From NCBI GenBank assembly GCA_020634495.1, contig JACKBR010000031.1, forward strand, positions 1 through 56,622: 56,622 bases of DNA, in the 5' to 3' direction. Source of the DNA: Ardenticatenaceae bacterium. GTDB lineage: Bacteria > Chloroflexota > Anaerolineae > Promineifilales > Promineifilaceae. The position numbers and the translations under genes are program-made. How positions within the stretch are numbered: position 1 is the stretch's first letter; each line of letters starts with the position of its first letter. Positions 16,126-24,658 of the stretch are shown one piece after another. The notes under the pieces are model-generated. The model was given only the letters and a program-made list of their open reading frames with translations. It was not told the origin of the DNA and searched no databases.

Positions 16126-17000
16126 CCAAACTGCCCCAGTCGCGCCAGCCGCTCCGGCTCGGAGGCGACAAACCAATCCACTTGAGACAATTCCTGATGA
16201 GCCTGGGCAAAATACGGCCGTGCCTCAGCTTCCCTGCCCAAAACCAATAAACATTCGCCAATTTCTTCGTAGACAAAGCCATCGGTTTGGCCAATATCCT
16301 TGTACTCCGCCAAAAGCGCTTGCTGGATGGCCAACGCTTCTGGCGCACGATCTAGCGAACGCAGCGCCCGCCCCACGCACCATTTGGCTATACGAATCGT
16401 TTCCGGTTTGTTTTGCCGGTGCTTTTCATGCCAGTCCCGCGCTTTCTCAAAGATGATTAGCGCCTTTTCGTAATCGCCCTTGTCGTGGTAAGACCAGCCT
16501 AAATTGTTGTACAGGGAGCCGCGCCAGCCAGACGCCCGCGCATCGGGGGTGGCCTCGGCCATGTCCAGGGCCTTCTCGTTCCAGCGAATTTGGTCGGCGG
16601 GGTCTGGTTCCGCAATGGCAATCATGTGGGCGGCGTCGATGGTGTGGAAATCGGCCTGGGGGGCAACGGCCGTTCCCAATTCAAACGCCTCATAAAATAA
16701 CGGCAGCGCCCGCTGCGGCTCGCCCGCTGAGTTAAACGACCGCCCGCGCTCCAGCAGGCAGCGGATTTTTGGCACAATCATTCCCGCCGTGAGCATCGCT
16801 TCTGCTGTGTTCAGCAGCGCGTGCGCCTCGTCAAACTGGCGGCGCAGGCTGTGCGTGCGGGCAATCTGGCTCAGCAGCTCAACGTGGTAAGCGCGATCAT
16901 CGGATGCCTCTACCTCTGGCAAAAGTGCTTGAAAACGAACGGCCGTTTCTGCCGGATCGTTATAATTCCACAAGGTGTGCAGCTCAGGAAACTCACTCAT
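16107..17000 (-). CDS. Tetratricopeptide-repeat protein
   Basis: The 297-residue helical protein is made of TPR-like pairs, most clearly about residues 165-205 (NNLGWSYHDKGDYEKALIIFEKA) and 245-275 (YEEIGECLLVLGREAEARPYFAQA). TPR arrays mediate protein-protein contacts; the partner is unknown. There is no signal peptide. ATG at 17000 with AGGTGAG upstream is the best start. The longer frame to 17105 runs back into the kinase-like gene. Its last four codons lie in the ACTTATCAC repeat. Confidence 0.75.
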   Translation of the reverse strand: MSEFPELHTLWNYNDPAETAVRFQALLPEVEASDDRAYHVELLSQIARTHSLRRQFDEAHALLNTAEAMLTAGMIVPKIRCLLERGRSFNSAGEPQRALPLFYEAFELGTAVAPQADFHTIDAAHMIAIAEPDPADQIRWNEKALDMAEATPDARASGWRGSLYNNLGWSYHDKGDYEKALIIFEKARDWHEKHRQNKPETIRIAKWCVGRALRSLDRAPEALAIQQALLAEYKDIGQTDGFVYEEIGECLLVLGREAEARPYFAQAHQELSQVDWFVASEPERLARLGQFGGESDK

Positions 17001-17049
17001 CCTCTCACCTAACTCTCTGCGCAATTCTGCGCCTACTTTGCGTCCCCTC

Positions 17050-17901
17050 TTAATATCCAAAGCGGCGCAAAACCGCATCCACCATGCCCACATAGCTGCC
17101 GCCAAAATGACAAACGTGGCTCAACAGCGGATACAAACTGTACAAATGCCGCCGCTCTTCGTAAAAACCGGGAGGCAACGGCCGTATCGCTTCATACCGT
17201 GCAAAAAATGGGCGGCCAAAGGTGTTGAACAAGGTGATGTAGGCCAACTCCATTTCATCAATGCCAAAATAAATGGCCGGGTCGAGGAAAGCGGTGATAC
17301 GGCCGTTTTCTGCCAGCACATTGGTTGTCCAAATATCGCCATGAATGAGGGACGGCCGTTCCGGTTCAGCCAGCCAGCGATCCAACTGCCCACACAGCTT
17401 TTCCAGGCGGGGCACAAACGACTCAGGCAGCCGCCCCAACCGCAGCCCTTCGCTCATCAAATGCCCAATACGCTGCTCCCGAAAAAAGTCCAGCCAGCTT
17501 CCTGTGGGCGCGTTGGGTTGGGTAAACGCCCCGATGAGGGTCATGAAGGGAAAGCCAAACGTGGCAGCGGTGATTTCATGCAGCGCGGCCAGATGCTCGG
17601 CGGCATCTGCCTCGGCCTGGGAGGAAAAGCGGCTCTGCCCCGGCAGCCATTCCATAATGAGCAAATGCGGCTGAGAATGAATGACGCCAGGCACGGGCAG
17701 TTGGGTCTGCTCGGCCAGGTAGCGCAGCATGTCGCCTTCAATGTTGAGCTGCGGCGCTGGGCCATCGTCGAATTTGACCACCAGCGGGGTGCCATCGGCC
17801 AGACGCACGCCGTACACCTGCCCAATTTGCCCGCCAGAAAGGGGGATTAGCTCTTGAAGACGGCGGGAAACGGCCGTTTCCACCGCAGCGCGCACATCCA
17901 T
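17050..17901 (-). CDS. Fructosamine kinase-like phosphotransferase
   Basis: The 283-residue protein has the aminoglycoside-phosphotransferase/protein-kinase-like fold of the fructosamine kinase family, whose members phosphorylate ketoamine adducts and allow deglycation. It shows a G-rich loop (PLSGGQIGQVYGV), the catalytic LIHGDIWTTNVL (Asp near residue 187) and FLDPAIYFGIDEMELAY, a good family marker. Its ATG at 17901 overlaps the stop of the upstream lipoprotein gene (TAATG), indicating coupling. The exact substrate is inferred from the family. Confidence 0.85.
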   Translation of the reverse strand: MDVRAAVETAVSRRLQELIPLSGGQIGQVYGVRLADGTPLVVKFDDGPAPQLNIEGDMLRYLAEQTQLPVPGVIHSQPHLLIMEWLPGQSRFSSQAEADAAEHLAALHEITAATFGFPFMTLIGAFTQPNAPTGSWLDFFREQRIGHLMSEGLRLGRLPESFVPRLEKLCGQLDRWLAEPERPSLIHGDIWTTNVLAENGRITAFLDPAIYFGIDEMELAYITLFNTFGRPFFARYEAIRPLPPGFYEERRHLYSLYPLLSHVCHFGGSYVGMVDAVLRRFGY

Positions 17902-18563
17902 TACGGCCGTCTTACCACCAAATTATCAAAGGCCACCTGGGCCTCTGGCTGCACAAAAGTGCCTGCGTCCAGGGCAATTGTGCCGCTGGTGTAGGTCGAA
18001 TCGCTAAATTGATGCACCAGCTCATCATTCACATACAGCGAGATTGACTGCCCCAGCGCTTCCACCCGCAGCCGGTTGATGCTGCCCAGCTCCCGCTTAA
18101 TCGCAGGCGAATCCCGCCAGCCATCCACAAGGCGCGTCCAGCCCGCTTCGCCGTCGCGCCGCTCCACCACAAACAGGCCATCGCCAGTAATCTCAAAGCG
18201 GTAAAACCGGGTGGTGTCCTGCATACGGAACAGCACGCCGTAGCTGCTGCCTAAATCGCCAGCCACTAGTTGAGCATCAACCTCTAAAATGAAGTTGTCA
18301 AAGGTCATGTCTGGCAGCGTGGTAAACTGCATGATGTTATTTTCGGCCAGGTCGATGACCAGTTTTTCGTTGATGAATGAGGTTTGGCCAGCATTGTCCC
18401 CTTCAACCACCCAGTTGCCCGTTTCACCCGGCACAAAGCCATCGGCATAGAGCACATCTGGGCCAGCCGCGCCGGGCACACCGGTGGCATCGGCACAGGC
18501 TGCCAAACCCAGCAAGATGCCAAGCAAAATAATAAAGTTCCGCAGCAAAATTTTATGAGTCAT
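17901..18563 (-). CDS. Lipoprotein with a LamG/jelly-roll-like domain (paralogue 1)
   Basis: This 220-residue protein starts with a lipoprotein signal (LLGILLGLAAC, Cys near residue 23). The rest is beta-rich, with the pattern DNFILEVDAQLV...YGVLFRMQDTTRFYRFEITGDG, like concanavalin-type carbohydrate-binding or DUF1080-like modules. It should be anchored to the outside of the cytoplasmic membrane. The next gene upstream is a clear paralogue with the same layout. The ATG at 18563 is preferred over the adjacent TTG. The ligand is unknown. Confidence 0.75.
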   Translation of the reverse strand: MTHKILLRNFIILLGILLGLAACADATGVPGAAGPDVLYADGFVPGETGNWVVEGDNAGQTSFINEKLVIDLAENNIMQFTTLPDMTFDNFILEVDAQLVAGDLGSSYGVLFRMQDTTRFYRFEITGDGLFVVERRDGEAGWTRLVDGWRDSPAIKRELGSINRLRVEALGQSISLYVNDELVHQFSDSTYTSGTIALDAGTFVQPEAQVAFDNLVVRRP

Positions 18564-18584
18564 CAAAGCTCACAATGCAAAAGA

Positions 18585-19250
18585 TTAGGGGGCCAAAACC
18601 AGCAAGTCGTCAAATTGAACAACGGCCGTTCCCGGCTCCAGCGTACTCACACCTAAACCAATATCGCCACTGGTGAAGGAACCATCCACTACGGTTATCA
18701 GCGGCAATCCATTCACCGACAGGCTCAACTCGTTGCCAATGCAGCTTACTCGCAGCAAGTTTGTCGCCCCGCCCTGGTTGATCAAATCGGAAAAAACGTA
18801 TTCCTGATTCTCGGTTAGATAAGAAACCTGCGTTTTGCCCGTTTCATATTTGCCAATCGCATAATAACCATCGCCACTAATCAAGAAAATATAAAAGTTA
18901 TTTTCATCCTGGTAGCGACACAGCACGCCGTAAGCGTTATTGTTGGGGCCGCTCATCTGGCGCGCCTGCACGGTGATAATGACGTCGTTAAAATCACGCC
19001 CCACGTTGGTCCACCAAATTTGCCCGGTTTGGCTGGTGCTAATTGTCAGGGCATCTTCGTCAATGGCCACCACAGCCCCGCCCTGGTTGTATTCCCGCCA
19101 GCCGCAGTTCTGCACCCCGCTAAAATCATCACGCAGCAATGCGCCATTTTCATTACACGGATCAGCCGTCGCGCCGCCCGCAATGGAACAGGCCAGCAGC
19201 GGAACAGGCAATAACAACAGCAGCAGCAATCGTAATATCCATTTTCCCAT
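18585..19250 (-). CDS. Lipoprotein with a LamG/jelly-roll-like domain (paralogue 2)
   Basis: A 221-residue lipoprotein with signal ILRLLLLLLLPVPLLAC (Cys near residue 21). It shares the core pattern of its neighbour: NDVIITVQARQMSG...AYGVLCRYQDENNFYIFLISGDGYY, and a C-terminal VVQFDDLLV strand. The two genes probably arose by tandem duplication and may form a pair at the cell surface. ATG at 19250 has GGGAG upstream; an earlier in-frame ATG at 19289 is not needed. Confidence 0.75.
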   Translation of the reverse strand: MGKWILRLLLLLLLPVPLLACSIAGGATADPCNENGALLRDDFSGVQNCGWREYNQGGAVVAIDEDALTISTSQTGQIWWTNVGRDFNDVIITVQARQMSGPNNNAYGVLCRYQDENNFYIFLISGDGYYAIGKYETGKTQVSYLTENQEYVFSDLINQGGATNLLRVSCIGNELSLSVNGLPLITVVDGSFTSGDIGLGVSTLEPGTAVVQFDDLLVLAP

Positions 19251-19266
19251 GTTGTTCTCCCATGGC

Positions 19267-19422
19267 TCAACTGTGCTTTTCAGACTCATCTAACTTCTTA
19301 TTTAACTTTTCCAACTCATCCACAATCTCTTTTTGCTGGCGCGAGGTGTACAAATAATAGCCAAATGCGCCTAACCAAAAAACGACAATGAGTATGATGA
19401 CCAGGGTAAGATTCTCAAACAT
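19267..19422 (-). CDS. CcmD-like single-span membrane peptide
   Basis: A 51-residue protein has one N-terminal membrane helix (LTLVIILIVVFWLGAFGYYL) followed by a charged coiled-coil helix (QKEIVDELEKLNKKLDE). This matches the general form of CcmD family peptides, which assist heme delivery in cytochrome c maturation, but no other ccm gene is nearby. The start ATG at 19422 has GAGGAG upstream; the longer frame to 19506 is unlikely. The family assignment is tentative. Confidence 0.6.
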   Translation of the reverse strand: MFENLTLVIILIVVFWLGAFGYYLYTSRQQKEIVDELEKLNKKLDESEKHS

Positions 19423-19505
19423 ATTCTCCTCAATTTCCTTAGAAAGATGGTGAAGTTTACCTAAAAACAAGTGAACCGGCACACCGGAAACGGCCGTTCC
19501 CCGCA

Positions 19506-20069
19506 CTACAACCGGCTATTCCACAAAGGTTCCGCCACGCCGCGCAGCTTATTCTCGTACCGGGCCATCACAAACAGGGCGTCAGACAGCCGGTTCAGGT
19601 AAGGAATCACAAATTCGCCCACTGCTTCCTGCCGTGACAAGGCCACCACCAGCCGCTCGGCCCGGCGGCAAACGGTACGGGCCACATGCAGCTGCGCCGC
19701 GCCCAAACTGCCTCCCGGCAGGATGAAATTTTCTAGCGAGCCGGTAACGGCCGTAAATTCATCAATCCATTCCTCCAGCCGGGATACATGCCGCGCTTCC
19801 ATCTGGGGAATCTGGTATGTCTCCTTGTCTTCCTCCAGAAAACACAAGTCAGAGCCTAAATGAAACAGCTCATTTTGGATGACAGGCAGCGTTTCCGCCA
19901 GCCGCGCCACCAGGCCATGCGCCAAGGCCACGCCCAAAACCGAATTCAATTCATCCACCGTGCCATAGGCCGCTACCCGCAAAGATTCCTTCGGCACCCG
20001 CGTCCGGCTGCCCAACGAAGTCATTCCTTCATCGCCCGTGCGGGTGTAAATTTTCGTTAATCTTGGCAT
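19506..20069 (-). CDS. ATP:cob(I)alamin adenosyltransferase, PduO type
   Basis: This enzyme transfers the adenosyl group of ATP to cob(I)alamin, making coenzyme B12. The 187-residue four-helix protein has the N-terminal ATP site [12 protein letters not shown] (about residues 9-20), then YGTVDELNS and the conserved [14 protein letters not shown] (about 130-143) and [17 protein letters not shown] precedes the ATG. No B12-dependent enzyme lies in the window. Confidence 0.94.
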   Translation of the reverse strand: MPRLTKIYTRTGDEGMTSLGSRTRVPKESLRVAAYGTVDELNSVLGVALAHGLVARLAETLPVIQNELFHLGSDLCFLEEDKETYQIPQMEARHVSRLEEWIDEFTAVTGSLENFILPGGSLGAAQLHVARTVCRRAERLVVALSRQEAVGEFVIPYLNRLSDALFVMARYENKLRGVAEPLWNSRL

Positions 20070-20097
20070 TCAAAACTCCCAATACTTGTTCGTCATT

Positions 20098-20178
20098 TAT
20101 TGCAAGTGGCAGGTTGCAGGTCACAGGTTTTTCTGTCGGCAACAACTTGTTACGTGCAACTTGCCACCTGCAACATTT
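20098..20178. repeat. Imperfect inverted repeat between adenosyltransferase and MFS genes
   Basis: A left arm TTGCAAGTGGCAGGTTGC pairs imperfectly (about three mismatches) with a right arm containing GCAACTTGCCACCTGCAAC. This gives a long hairpin that may serve as the terminator of the MFS gene or be a small mobile repeat. Confidence 0.5.
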
Positions 20179-20212
20179 ACCAGACCCACCGCTCCAAGGT
20201 CCATGAAAATTG

Positions 20213-21430
20213 CTAACTTATTTGTTTGGCAACGGCCGTTCGCCCAGGCAAGAACCAGACGCCGGGCAACGTCAAAAAGGCCGCCACTGCACCCCAGACA
20301 AAGGCCATTGTCAGGCCAATGCGGTCGGCCAACACGCCAATGAGCCAGATGCCCAGGCCACGCACCAAAAAGTTCAGGCCGATGTAAATGCCGTTAGCCA
20401 AAGCGCGGTGCGCCGGAAAGGAATCTTGCACAATGGCCATGATCACCGGCGTGGGCGAAATCGCCGTCAGTCCCAGGGCAATCAGCAGCGGCACGGCCAG
20501 CCAGCCAGGCCCATAAATGAAGGCCAGCGCCAGCAGCGGAGCCACCAAAAACAGTCCGCCCAAAACGCGCCGCCGCCCCAGGCGGTCGCTGGCAGTGCCC
20601 GTGAGCAGCGCCCCGGCCACGCCCGCCCCTTCCAAAATGGAAAGCGCCGCAGCTGCCAGCCAGAGGCTCGCTTCAACTTCATCCTTCATGTAAAGCGGCA
20701 GGTAGGTGGTGAGCGGCACCACCAGCCCCATCCGCGCCAGCATAATCCAGCTCAGCACGGGGAACACGCGGCGGATTTCTGGCCACGCTTCAGCCAATCC
20801 CGCTGGCCTGGTGCTGGTTCGGGCAGAAACATCATGCAAGCGGTAGTAGAGAACGGCCGTAACTGCCCAGCCCACAAACATCAGCCGCCACATCCCTTCC
20901 AAACCAAACCAGCCAACGCCAGCCACGGCCACAATCGGGCCCAGGGTGCGCCCCAATTCGCCGCTGGCCATGAAGATGCTCATCCCCGTGCCCACGCGCC
21001 TGCCCGCCATCCGGCCAATCATCGCCGGGGCCGGGGCGTGGAAGGCCGCAATGCTCATGCCACCGGCAAAAAGCAGCAAAGCCACCATGAAGTAGCTGTT
21101 CACAATCCCCAGGCTGCTCATGAGGGTGGCGGTGATGCCAGGGGCCAAAATGATGAAATAGCGCAGGCTCACCCGGTCTGCCAGGTAGCCAATGAGCGGA
21201 TTCAGCAGGCTGGGCAGCTGGGTGAAGATGGCCAGGCTACCGGTGAGGGCGTAGTTGGTGGCCAGCCGCTCTTGCAGCAGCGGCAGCAGCGGGGCAATGA
21301 AGGCGCTGTAGGTATCATGCACAAAATGGCCACCCGCAATGGTAAAGATTTGGCCGGTGTTGAAGGTATCGGGTACGGCCGTTTCCTCAACCAAAGCCGC
21401 CCGTTCAGATTCAGAGGTTGTTGTATCCAC
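20213..21430 (-). CDS. Major facilitator superfamily transporter
   Basis: A 405-residue membrane protein with about twelve hydrophobic helices has MFS loop motifs (GYLADRVSLR after helix 2 and GTASDRLGRRRVL after helix 8). The pattern GGHFVHDTYSAFIAPLLPLL near the N-terminus resembles the fosmidomycin-resistance (Fsr) group, but the substrate cannot be read from sequence. The best start is GTG at 21430, with AAGGAG 6 nt ahead; the ATG at 21487 is too far upstream. It is the first gene of the minus-strand run ending at dgkA. Confidence 0.85.
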   Translation of the reverse strand: MDTTTSESERAALVEETAVPDTFNTGQIFTIAGGHFVHDTYSAFIAPLLPLLQERLATNYALTGSLAIFTQLPSLLNPLIGYLADRVSLRYFIILAPGITATLMSSLGIVNSYFMVALLLFAGGMSIAAFHAPAPAMIGRMAGRRVGTGMSIFMASGELGRTLGPIVAVAGVGWFGLEGMWRLMFVGWAVTAVLYYRLHDVSARTSTRPAGLAEAWPEIRRVFPVLSWIMLARMGLVVPLTTYLPLYMKDEVEASLWLAAAALSILEGAGVAGALLTGTASDRLGRRRVLGGLFLVAPLLALAFIYGPGWLAVPLLIALGLTAISPTPVIMAIVQDSFPAHRALANGIYIGLNFLVRGLGIWLIGVLADRIGLTMAFVWGAVAAFLTLPGVWFLPGRTAVAKQIS

Positions 21431-21486
21431 GCTGGTCTCCTTTGTTAAATCGTGATTATACGCGACTTTGGCTACACTCACCCGCA

Positions 21487-21516
21487 TTGGTGCAATTTAA
21501 TTCGGCACTGTATAAT
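21487..21516 (+). promoter_or_regulatory. Promoter for the small membrane-protein gene
   Basis: TTGGTG and a perfect TATAAT are 18 bp apart on the plus strand. Transcription would start about 25 nt before the ATG at 21549. The site is in the divergent gap shared with the MFS gene. Confidence 0.6.
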
Positions 21517-21548
21517 TTGGCAAAATTTTCCAGGAGAGATTTTAGATT

Positions 21549-21785
21549 ATGGAATTAGTACGCCGCATTTTTTCGCCCCGCATTTCGATTATTCTGGCTA
21601 CCGCGATGCTGTTTTTGTTGCCAACGGCCGTATTCGCCCAGGAAGAAGATGGCAGTGGCGCGGCCGTCACGTTGTCACTTATCGGCCTCATTTTGGTCAT
21701 CATCATGGTCGTGGCTGTGGTTGGCGCAGTGGGTTTAGGCGTTATTGGCATTGGCTACAGCACCGTGCAGGGCGACGACGATTAG
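21549..21785 (+). CDS. Small secreted or membrane protein of unknown function
   Basis: The 78-residue product has an N-terminal signal-like segment (residues 11-31, ending VFAQ) and a second very hydrophobic Gly/Val-rich helix (about 42-70), finishing with an acidic QGDDD tail. A good promoter and an AGGAGAG upstream support expression. Similar two-helix peptides are common and carry little information about function. The gene lies divergent to the MFS gene and ahead of the MEMO-like gene. Confidence 0.6.
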   Translation: MELVRRIFSPRISIILATAMLFLLPTAVFAQEEDGSGAAVTLSLIGLILVIIMVVAVVGAVGLGVIGIGYSTVQGDDD

Positions 21786-21867
21786 ATAACCCGCCTTCAC
21801 ACCATCGTTTTTAATCATATTGCCAGCGCCGGAAATTCCGGCGTTTTTCTTTATATCGAGGTTCCCC

Positions 21868-22743
21868 ATGAATTTGGAAAAGCTGCGCGAAGAAATCCAC
21901 AAATTGTACAACGCCGAGCATGATGCCCTGGGACACGATGGCACGATGCGCCTGCTGGATGAGGCCCGTCAGTGGGATTTATCTGGCACGCTGGCGGCTG
22001 GAGGCGTGGTGGTGTTTCCCCACGCTGGCGTGGCGGAATGTGGGCAGCAAATTGCGGCCGCCGTCCACGCCTGCCTGGACAGCGGCGCAGACAAAGTGGT
22101 GGTCATCAGCGTGCTGCACGCCTTTACTGACGAGATGGAAGCGGCGCGTGTGGCTGTGGCCAACGGCGACGATCCGGCCAACTGGCCGTTTTGGGGAATT
22201 CAGGGGGATGGGCTGAACGGCCGTACCGAATACCAGCACGATCACGCCCTCATCAGCTTTCGCCATTTTTGGGCCGCCGAAACCAAACGGCGCGGCATTC
22301 AGGGGCCAAAAGTGATCGAGCGATACCCGTATCTGGCAGGCGGAAAGCCAGACCAGCTGCCCGGCATCAACGAACTGGCGCGCGAAGTGGAAGATGCCGT
22401 CATCGTCTCCACAGCCGACCCGTTCCATCACGGCCTTGGCTACGGCACGCCACCGGAGAAATCCTATTTTCCGCTGGAGGGCGGGCTGGATGTGGCGCGA
22501 AAAGCACTGGAAGAAGGCATCAAATTGCTGGAAGCGGGCGATTACTGGGGCTACAACCAGCATTGCGTGACGGCCAAAAGCGATGCGCGGGATGCGGGGC
22601 AGGTGTTTCGCTATATACGTGGGCCAATGAACGGCCGTATCCGCGACCTCACTTACTCCGATGCCACCCAGCTTTACAACGCCCCGCCACCTACCTGGGT
22701 GGCTACGGCTCTGTTTGAATGGCGATTGGTCGGTGATCGGTAA
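21868..22743 (+). CDS. MEMO-like (LigB-fold) protein of unknown function
   Basis: The 291-residue protein contains VVVFPHAGVAECGQQIAAA near residue 50 and STADPFHHGLGYG near residue 190. Both recall the histidine-bearing loops of the MEMO/extradiol dioxygenase (LigB) fold. A HDHALISF stretch lies between them. The usual AmmeMemoRadiSam partners are absent. GAGG precedes ATG 21868; the longer frame to 21820 has no site. The fold call is moderately sure and the activity unknown. Confidence 0.55.
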   Translation: MNLEKLREEIHKLYNAEHDALGHDGTMRLLDEARQWDLSGTLAAGGVVVFPHAGVAECGQQIAAAVHACLDSGADKVVVISVLHAFTDEMEAARVAVANGDDPANWPFWGIQGDGLNGRTEYQHDHALISFRHFWAAETKRRGIQGPKVIERYPYLAGGKPDQLPGINELAREVEDAVIVSTADPFHHGLGYGTPPEKSYFPLEGGLDVARKALEEGIKLLEAGDYWGYNQHCVTAKSDARDAGQVFRYIRGPMNGRIRDLTYSDATQLYNAPPPTWVATALFEWRLVGDR

Positions 22744-22802
22744 GCGGTGGGTCGGTAATCAGTAAGCAGTAAAACACGCTTTAGTTTTTTGCACGGAGAT
22801 AA

Positions 22803-22859
22803 ACACAGATTTTCACAGAGGGACAGTAATAATCTGTGTTCATCAGTGAAAATCTGTGT
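22803..22859. terminator. Inverted repeat between convergent genes
   Basis: ACACAGATTTTCAC at 22803-22816 pairs perfectly (14 bp) with GTGAAAATCTGTGT at 22846-22859. It lies between the convergent MEMO-like and P450 genes, so it could terminate both. Its sequence also resembles the dispersed CACAGAG/ATCTGCG repeat family. Confidence 0.55.
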
Positions 22860-22869
22860 CCCATTTTTT

Positions 22870-24075
22870 TCAAAGAAGCCGGACAGGGAGTTGCTTGAGG
22901 CCGCGAAAGAGGACGCCGGAGCGCCATTCTAGCTGGTCGATAGGTACGGTCAACTGCAAGTTGGGGAAGCGTTCAAACAGGGTTTGCAGGCCGATTTGCC
23001 CCTCCAGGCGAGCCAGGGGTGCGCCGAGGCAGTAATGGATGCCCAGGCCAAAGGCCAGATGTCGGTTGTCGCTGCGAGTCACGTCCAGGGTGTATGGCTG
23101 GGCAAAGTGGCAGGTGTCCCGGTTGGCTGAGGCCAGCACCACGCGCACCACGTCGCCGCGCTGCATGGAGTGTCCCTCAAACTCAAAATCGTCCCGCACC
23201 CAGCGCGTGGTGGATGTTTCTACCGGGCCATCATAGCGAAGGAGTTCTTCAACGGCCGTTTCCCACTCCCCACTCTCACGCAAAATCGCCAACTGCTCTG
23301 GATGGTTCAACAAAGCCAGCGCTCCGTTGCCCAGTAAATTCACCGTCGTCTCGTGCCCCGTCACCAGCAGCAGCGCCACCATGCTAGACAGCTCCGCCTC
23401 GTTCAGCCGCTCGCCCGCCTCTTCCGCCTGCACCAGCGCCGAAATCAAATCATCCTGCGGATTTTTTTGGCGTAGGGCAAACATTTCCTGCAAATAGGCC
23501 ACAAAGGCCCGCACCTTGCGCTTGCGGGCGCTGTAGTTCAAATCCCGGCTGCCCGGCGAAATGATCGCCTGGGACCAATCCGCCACCTGCGCCTGATCTT
23601 GTGGGGGAATGCCCAGCAGTTCGGCGATGATGCGCACCGGCATCGGCAGGGCAAAGCTGGCGATGAGGTCGGCCTGTCCGGCGGCGGCAATGCCGTCCAG
23701 CAGTTCGTCGGTGATTTGCTGGATGCGCGGGGCGAGCTGCTCCACGCGGCGCGGCGTGAACGCCTGGTTCACCAGCGCCCGCAGCCGGGTATGGTCTGGC
23801 GGATCGGCAAAGAGCATGTTTTCGTTGATGAGGCGGTGCATGGCGGATTTGCGCGGTGGCCTGGCCTCCGGCGGCAGGGTGTGGCGGATGTCTTTGACAA
23901 AATGATCGTTGTCTTTGAGAACGGCCGTAACCAAATCAAACCGCGAAATGTACCAGATCGTGCCACCGCTGGGGGAACGATGGGCATAAATCGGGTCGTC
24001 CCGCCGCATTTGGGCAAAGGTGGGAAAAGGATTTGTTTTGAATTTTGGAGAGAAAAGATCGTACTTTTTGCTAAT
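22870..24075 (-). CDS. Cytochrome P450 (probable ATT start)
   Basis: A heme-thiolate monooxygenase of the soluble bacterial class. It shows the I-helix LLVTGHETTVN, the ExxR (EELLR), and the heme loop AFGLGIHYCLG, with the Cys ligand near residue 349 of the long form. The first ATG is at 24009 (379 residues). In-frame codons upstream read KKYDLFSPKFKTNPFPTFAQ, a typical P450 N-terminus. The only plausible start is ATT at 24075, 8 nt after a clear AGGAG, giving 401 residues, a normal P450 length. No in-frame ATG, GTG or TTG fits. A redox partner is not evident. The substrate is unknown. Confidence 0.87.
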   Translation of the reverse strand: MSKKYDLFSPKFKTNPFPTFAQMRRDDPIYAHRSPSGGTIWYISRFDLVTAVLKDNDHFVKDIRHTLPPEARPPRKSAMHRLINENMLFADPPDHTRLRALVNQAFTPRRVEQLAPRIQQITDELLDGIAAAGQADLIASFALPMPVRIIAELLGIPPQDQAQVADWSQAIISPGSRDLNYSARKRKVRAFVAYLQEMFALRQKNPQDDLISALVQAEEAGERLNEAELSSMVALLLVTGHETTVNLLGNGALALLNHPEQLAILRESGEWETAVEELLRYDGPVETSTTRWVRDDFEFEGHSMQRGDVVRVVLASANRDTCHFAQPYTLDVTRSDNRHLAFGLGIHYCLGAPLARLEGQIGLQTLFERFPNLQLTVPIDQLEWRSGVLFRGLKQLPVRLL

Positions 24076-24097
24076 TTTTCCCGCTCCTCTGAGATCA

Positions 24098-24175
24098 AAA
24101 ACGGAACACAGAGTTTCGCAGAGGAGGCCCAGAGCTGCACGGAGAAAATAATCTGGTAAATCTGCGAAATCTGTT
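24098..24175. repeat. Dispersed CGGAACACAGAG repeat, copy between globin and P450
   Basis: Head sequence CGGAACACAGAGTTTCGCAG and tail ATCTGGTAAATCTGCGAAAT match the repeat family found at 29131, 30189-30525 and, more distantly, 5910 and 50222. It fills the gap between the end of the globin gene and the P450 ribosome-binding site. Confidence 0.75.
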
Positions 24176-24223
24176 GATTTGGGTTAACTGGCCTGCATCT
24201 CTCTGCCTTCACGGGCACGACAA

Positions 24224-24658
24224 TCAGGCCGTGTTCACCATCCAGCTAGAAAAGCCAACCAGGAAGTCGCGGAAGGTAGGCAACTGCTCGGCGGGAAAGT
24301 TGTACTTTTCTGGGGCATCTGCCAGAACGGCGTCAAAACAAGCCAGCCACACCTGCCGCGCCGCCTCGTCGATGGCAAAGGGCATGTGGCGCGCCCGCAT
24401 CATCGGGTTGCCGTACTGTTGATGATACAGCGGCGGCCCGCCCAGCAGCCCCACAAAAAACGCCGCCGACTTGCGCGACGCCCGCGCCATGTCGCGGGGA
24501 AACATCTGCCGAATTTCAGATGCTTCCAGCGCTTTATAAAAGTCTGCCAGCATAGCAAAGATGTTTTCCTGGCCCATAGCGGCATAAATTTCCGGGCTGG
24601 GCGCAGCAACACGAGGTGGGCCGCCAGGCGGCACATAAAATTGACGGTCGTCACTCAT
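24224..24658 (-). CDS. Truncated hemoglobin, group II (HbO-like)
   Basis: A 144-residue globin. Family markers are Tyr41 (B10) in DFYKALE, LLGGPPLYHQQYGNPMMRARHMPF with the proximal His91, and Trp104 (G8) in VWLACF. These proteins bind O2 or NO; roles in NO or oxidative stress are known for relatives. The start ATG at 24658 overlaps the upstream gene's stop as TGATG, so translation is coupled to the coiled-coil protein. The P450, another heme protein, follows downstream. Confidence 0.9.
   Translation of the reverse strand: MSDDRQFYVPPGGPPRVAAPSPEIYAAMGQENIFAMLADFYKALEASEIRQMFPRDMARASRKSAAFFVGLLGGPPLYHQQYGNPMMRARHMPFAIDEAARQVWLACFDAVLADAPEKYNFPAEQLPTFRDFLVGFSSWMVNTA

Noticed and set aside
20210..21448. 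412-codon plus-strand frame opposite the MFS gene
   Set aside because: It is the antisense of a clear membrane transporter gene; its product is rich in His, Gln and Arg without any domain pattern and has no ribosome-binding site.
23599..24159. 186-codon plus-strand frame opposite the P450 gene
   Set aside because: Antisense of a well-supported P450; no ribosome-binding site or domain.
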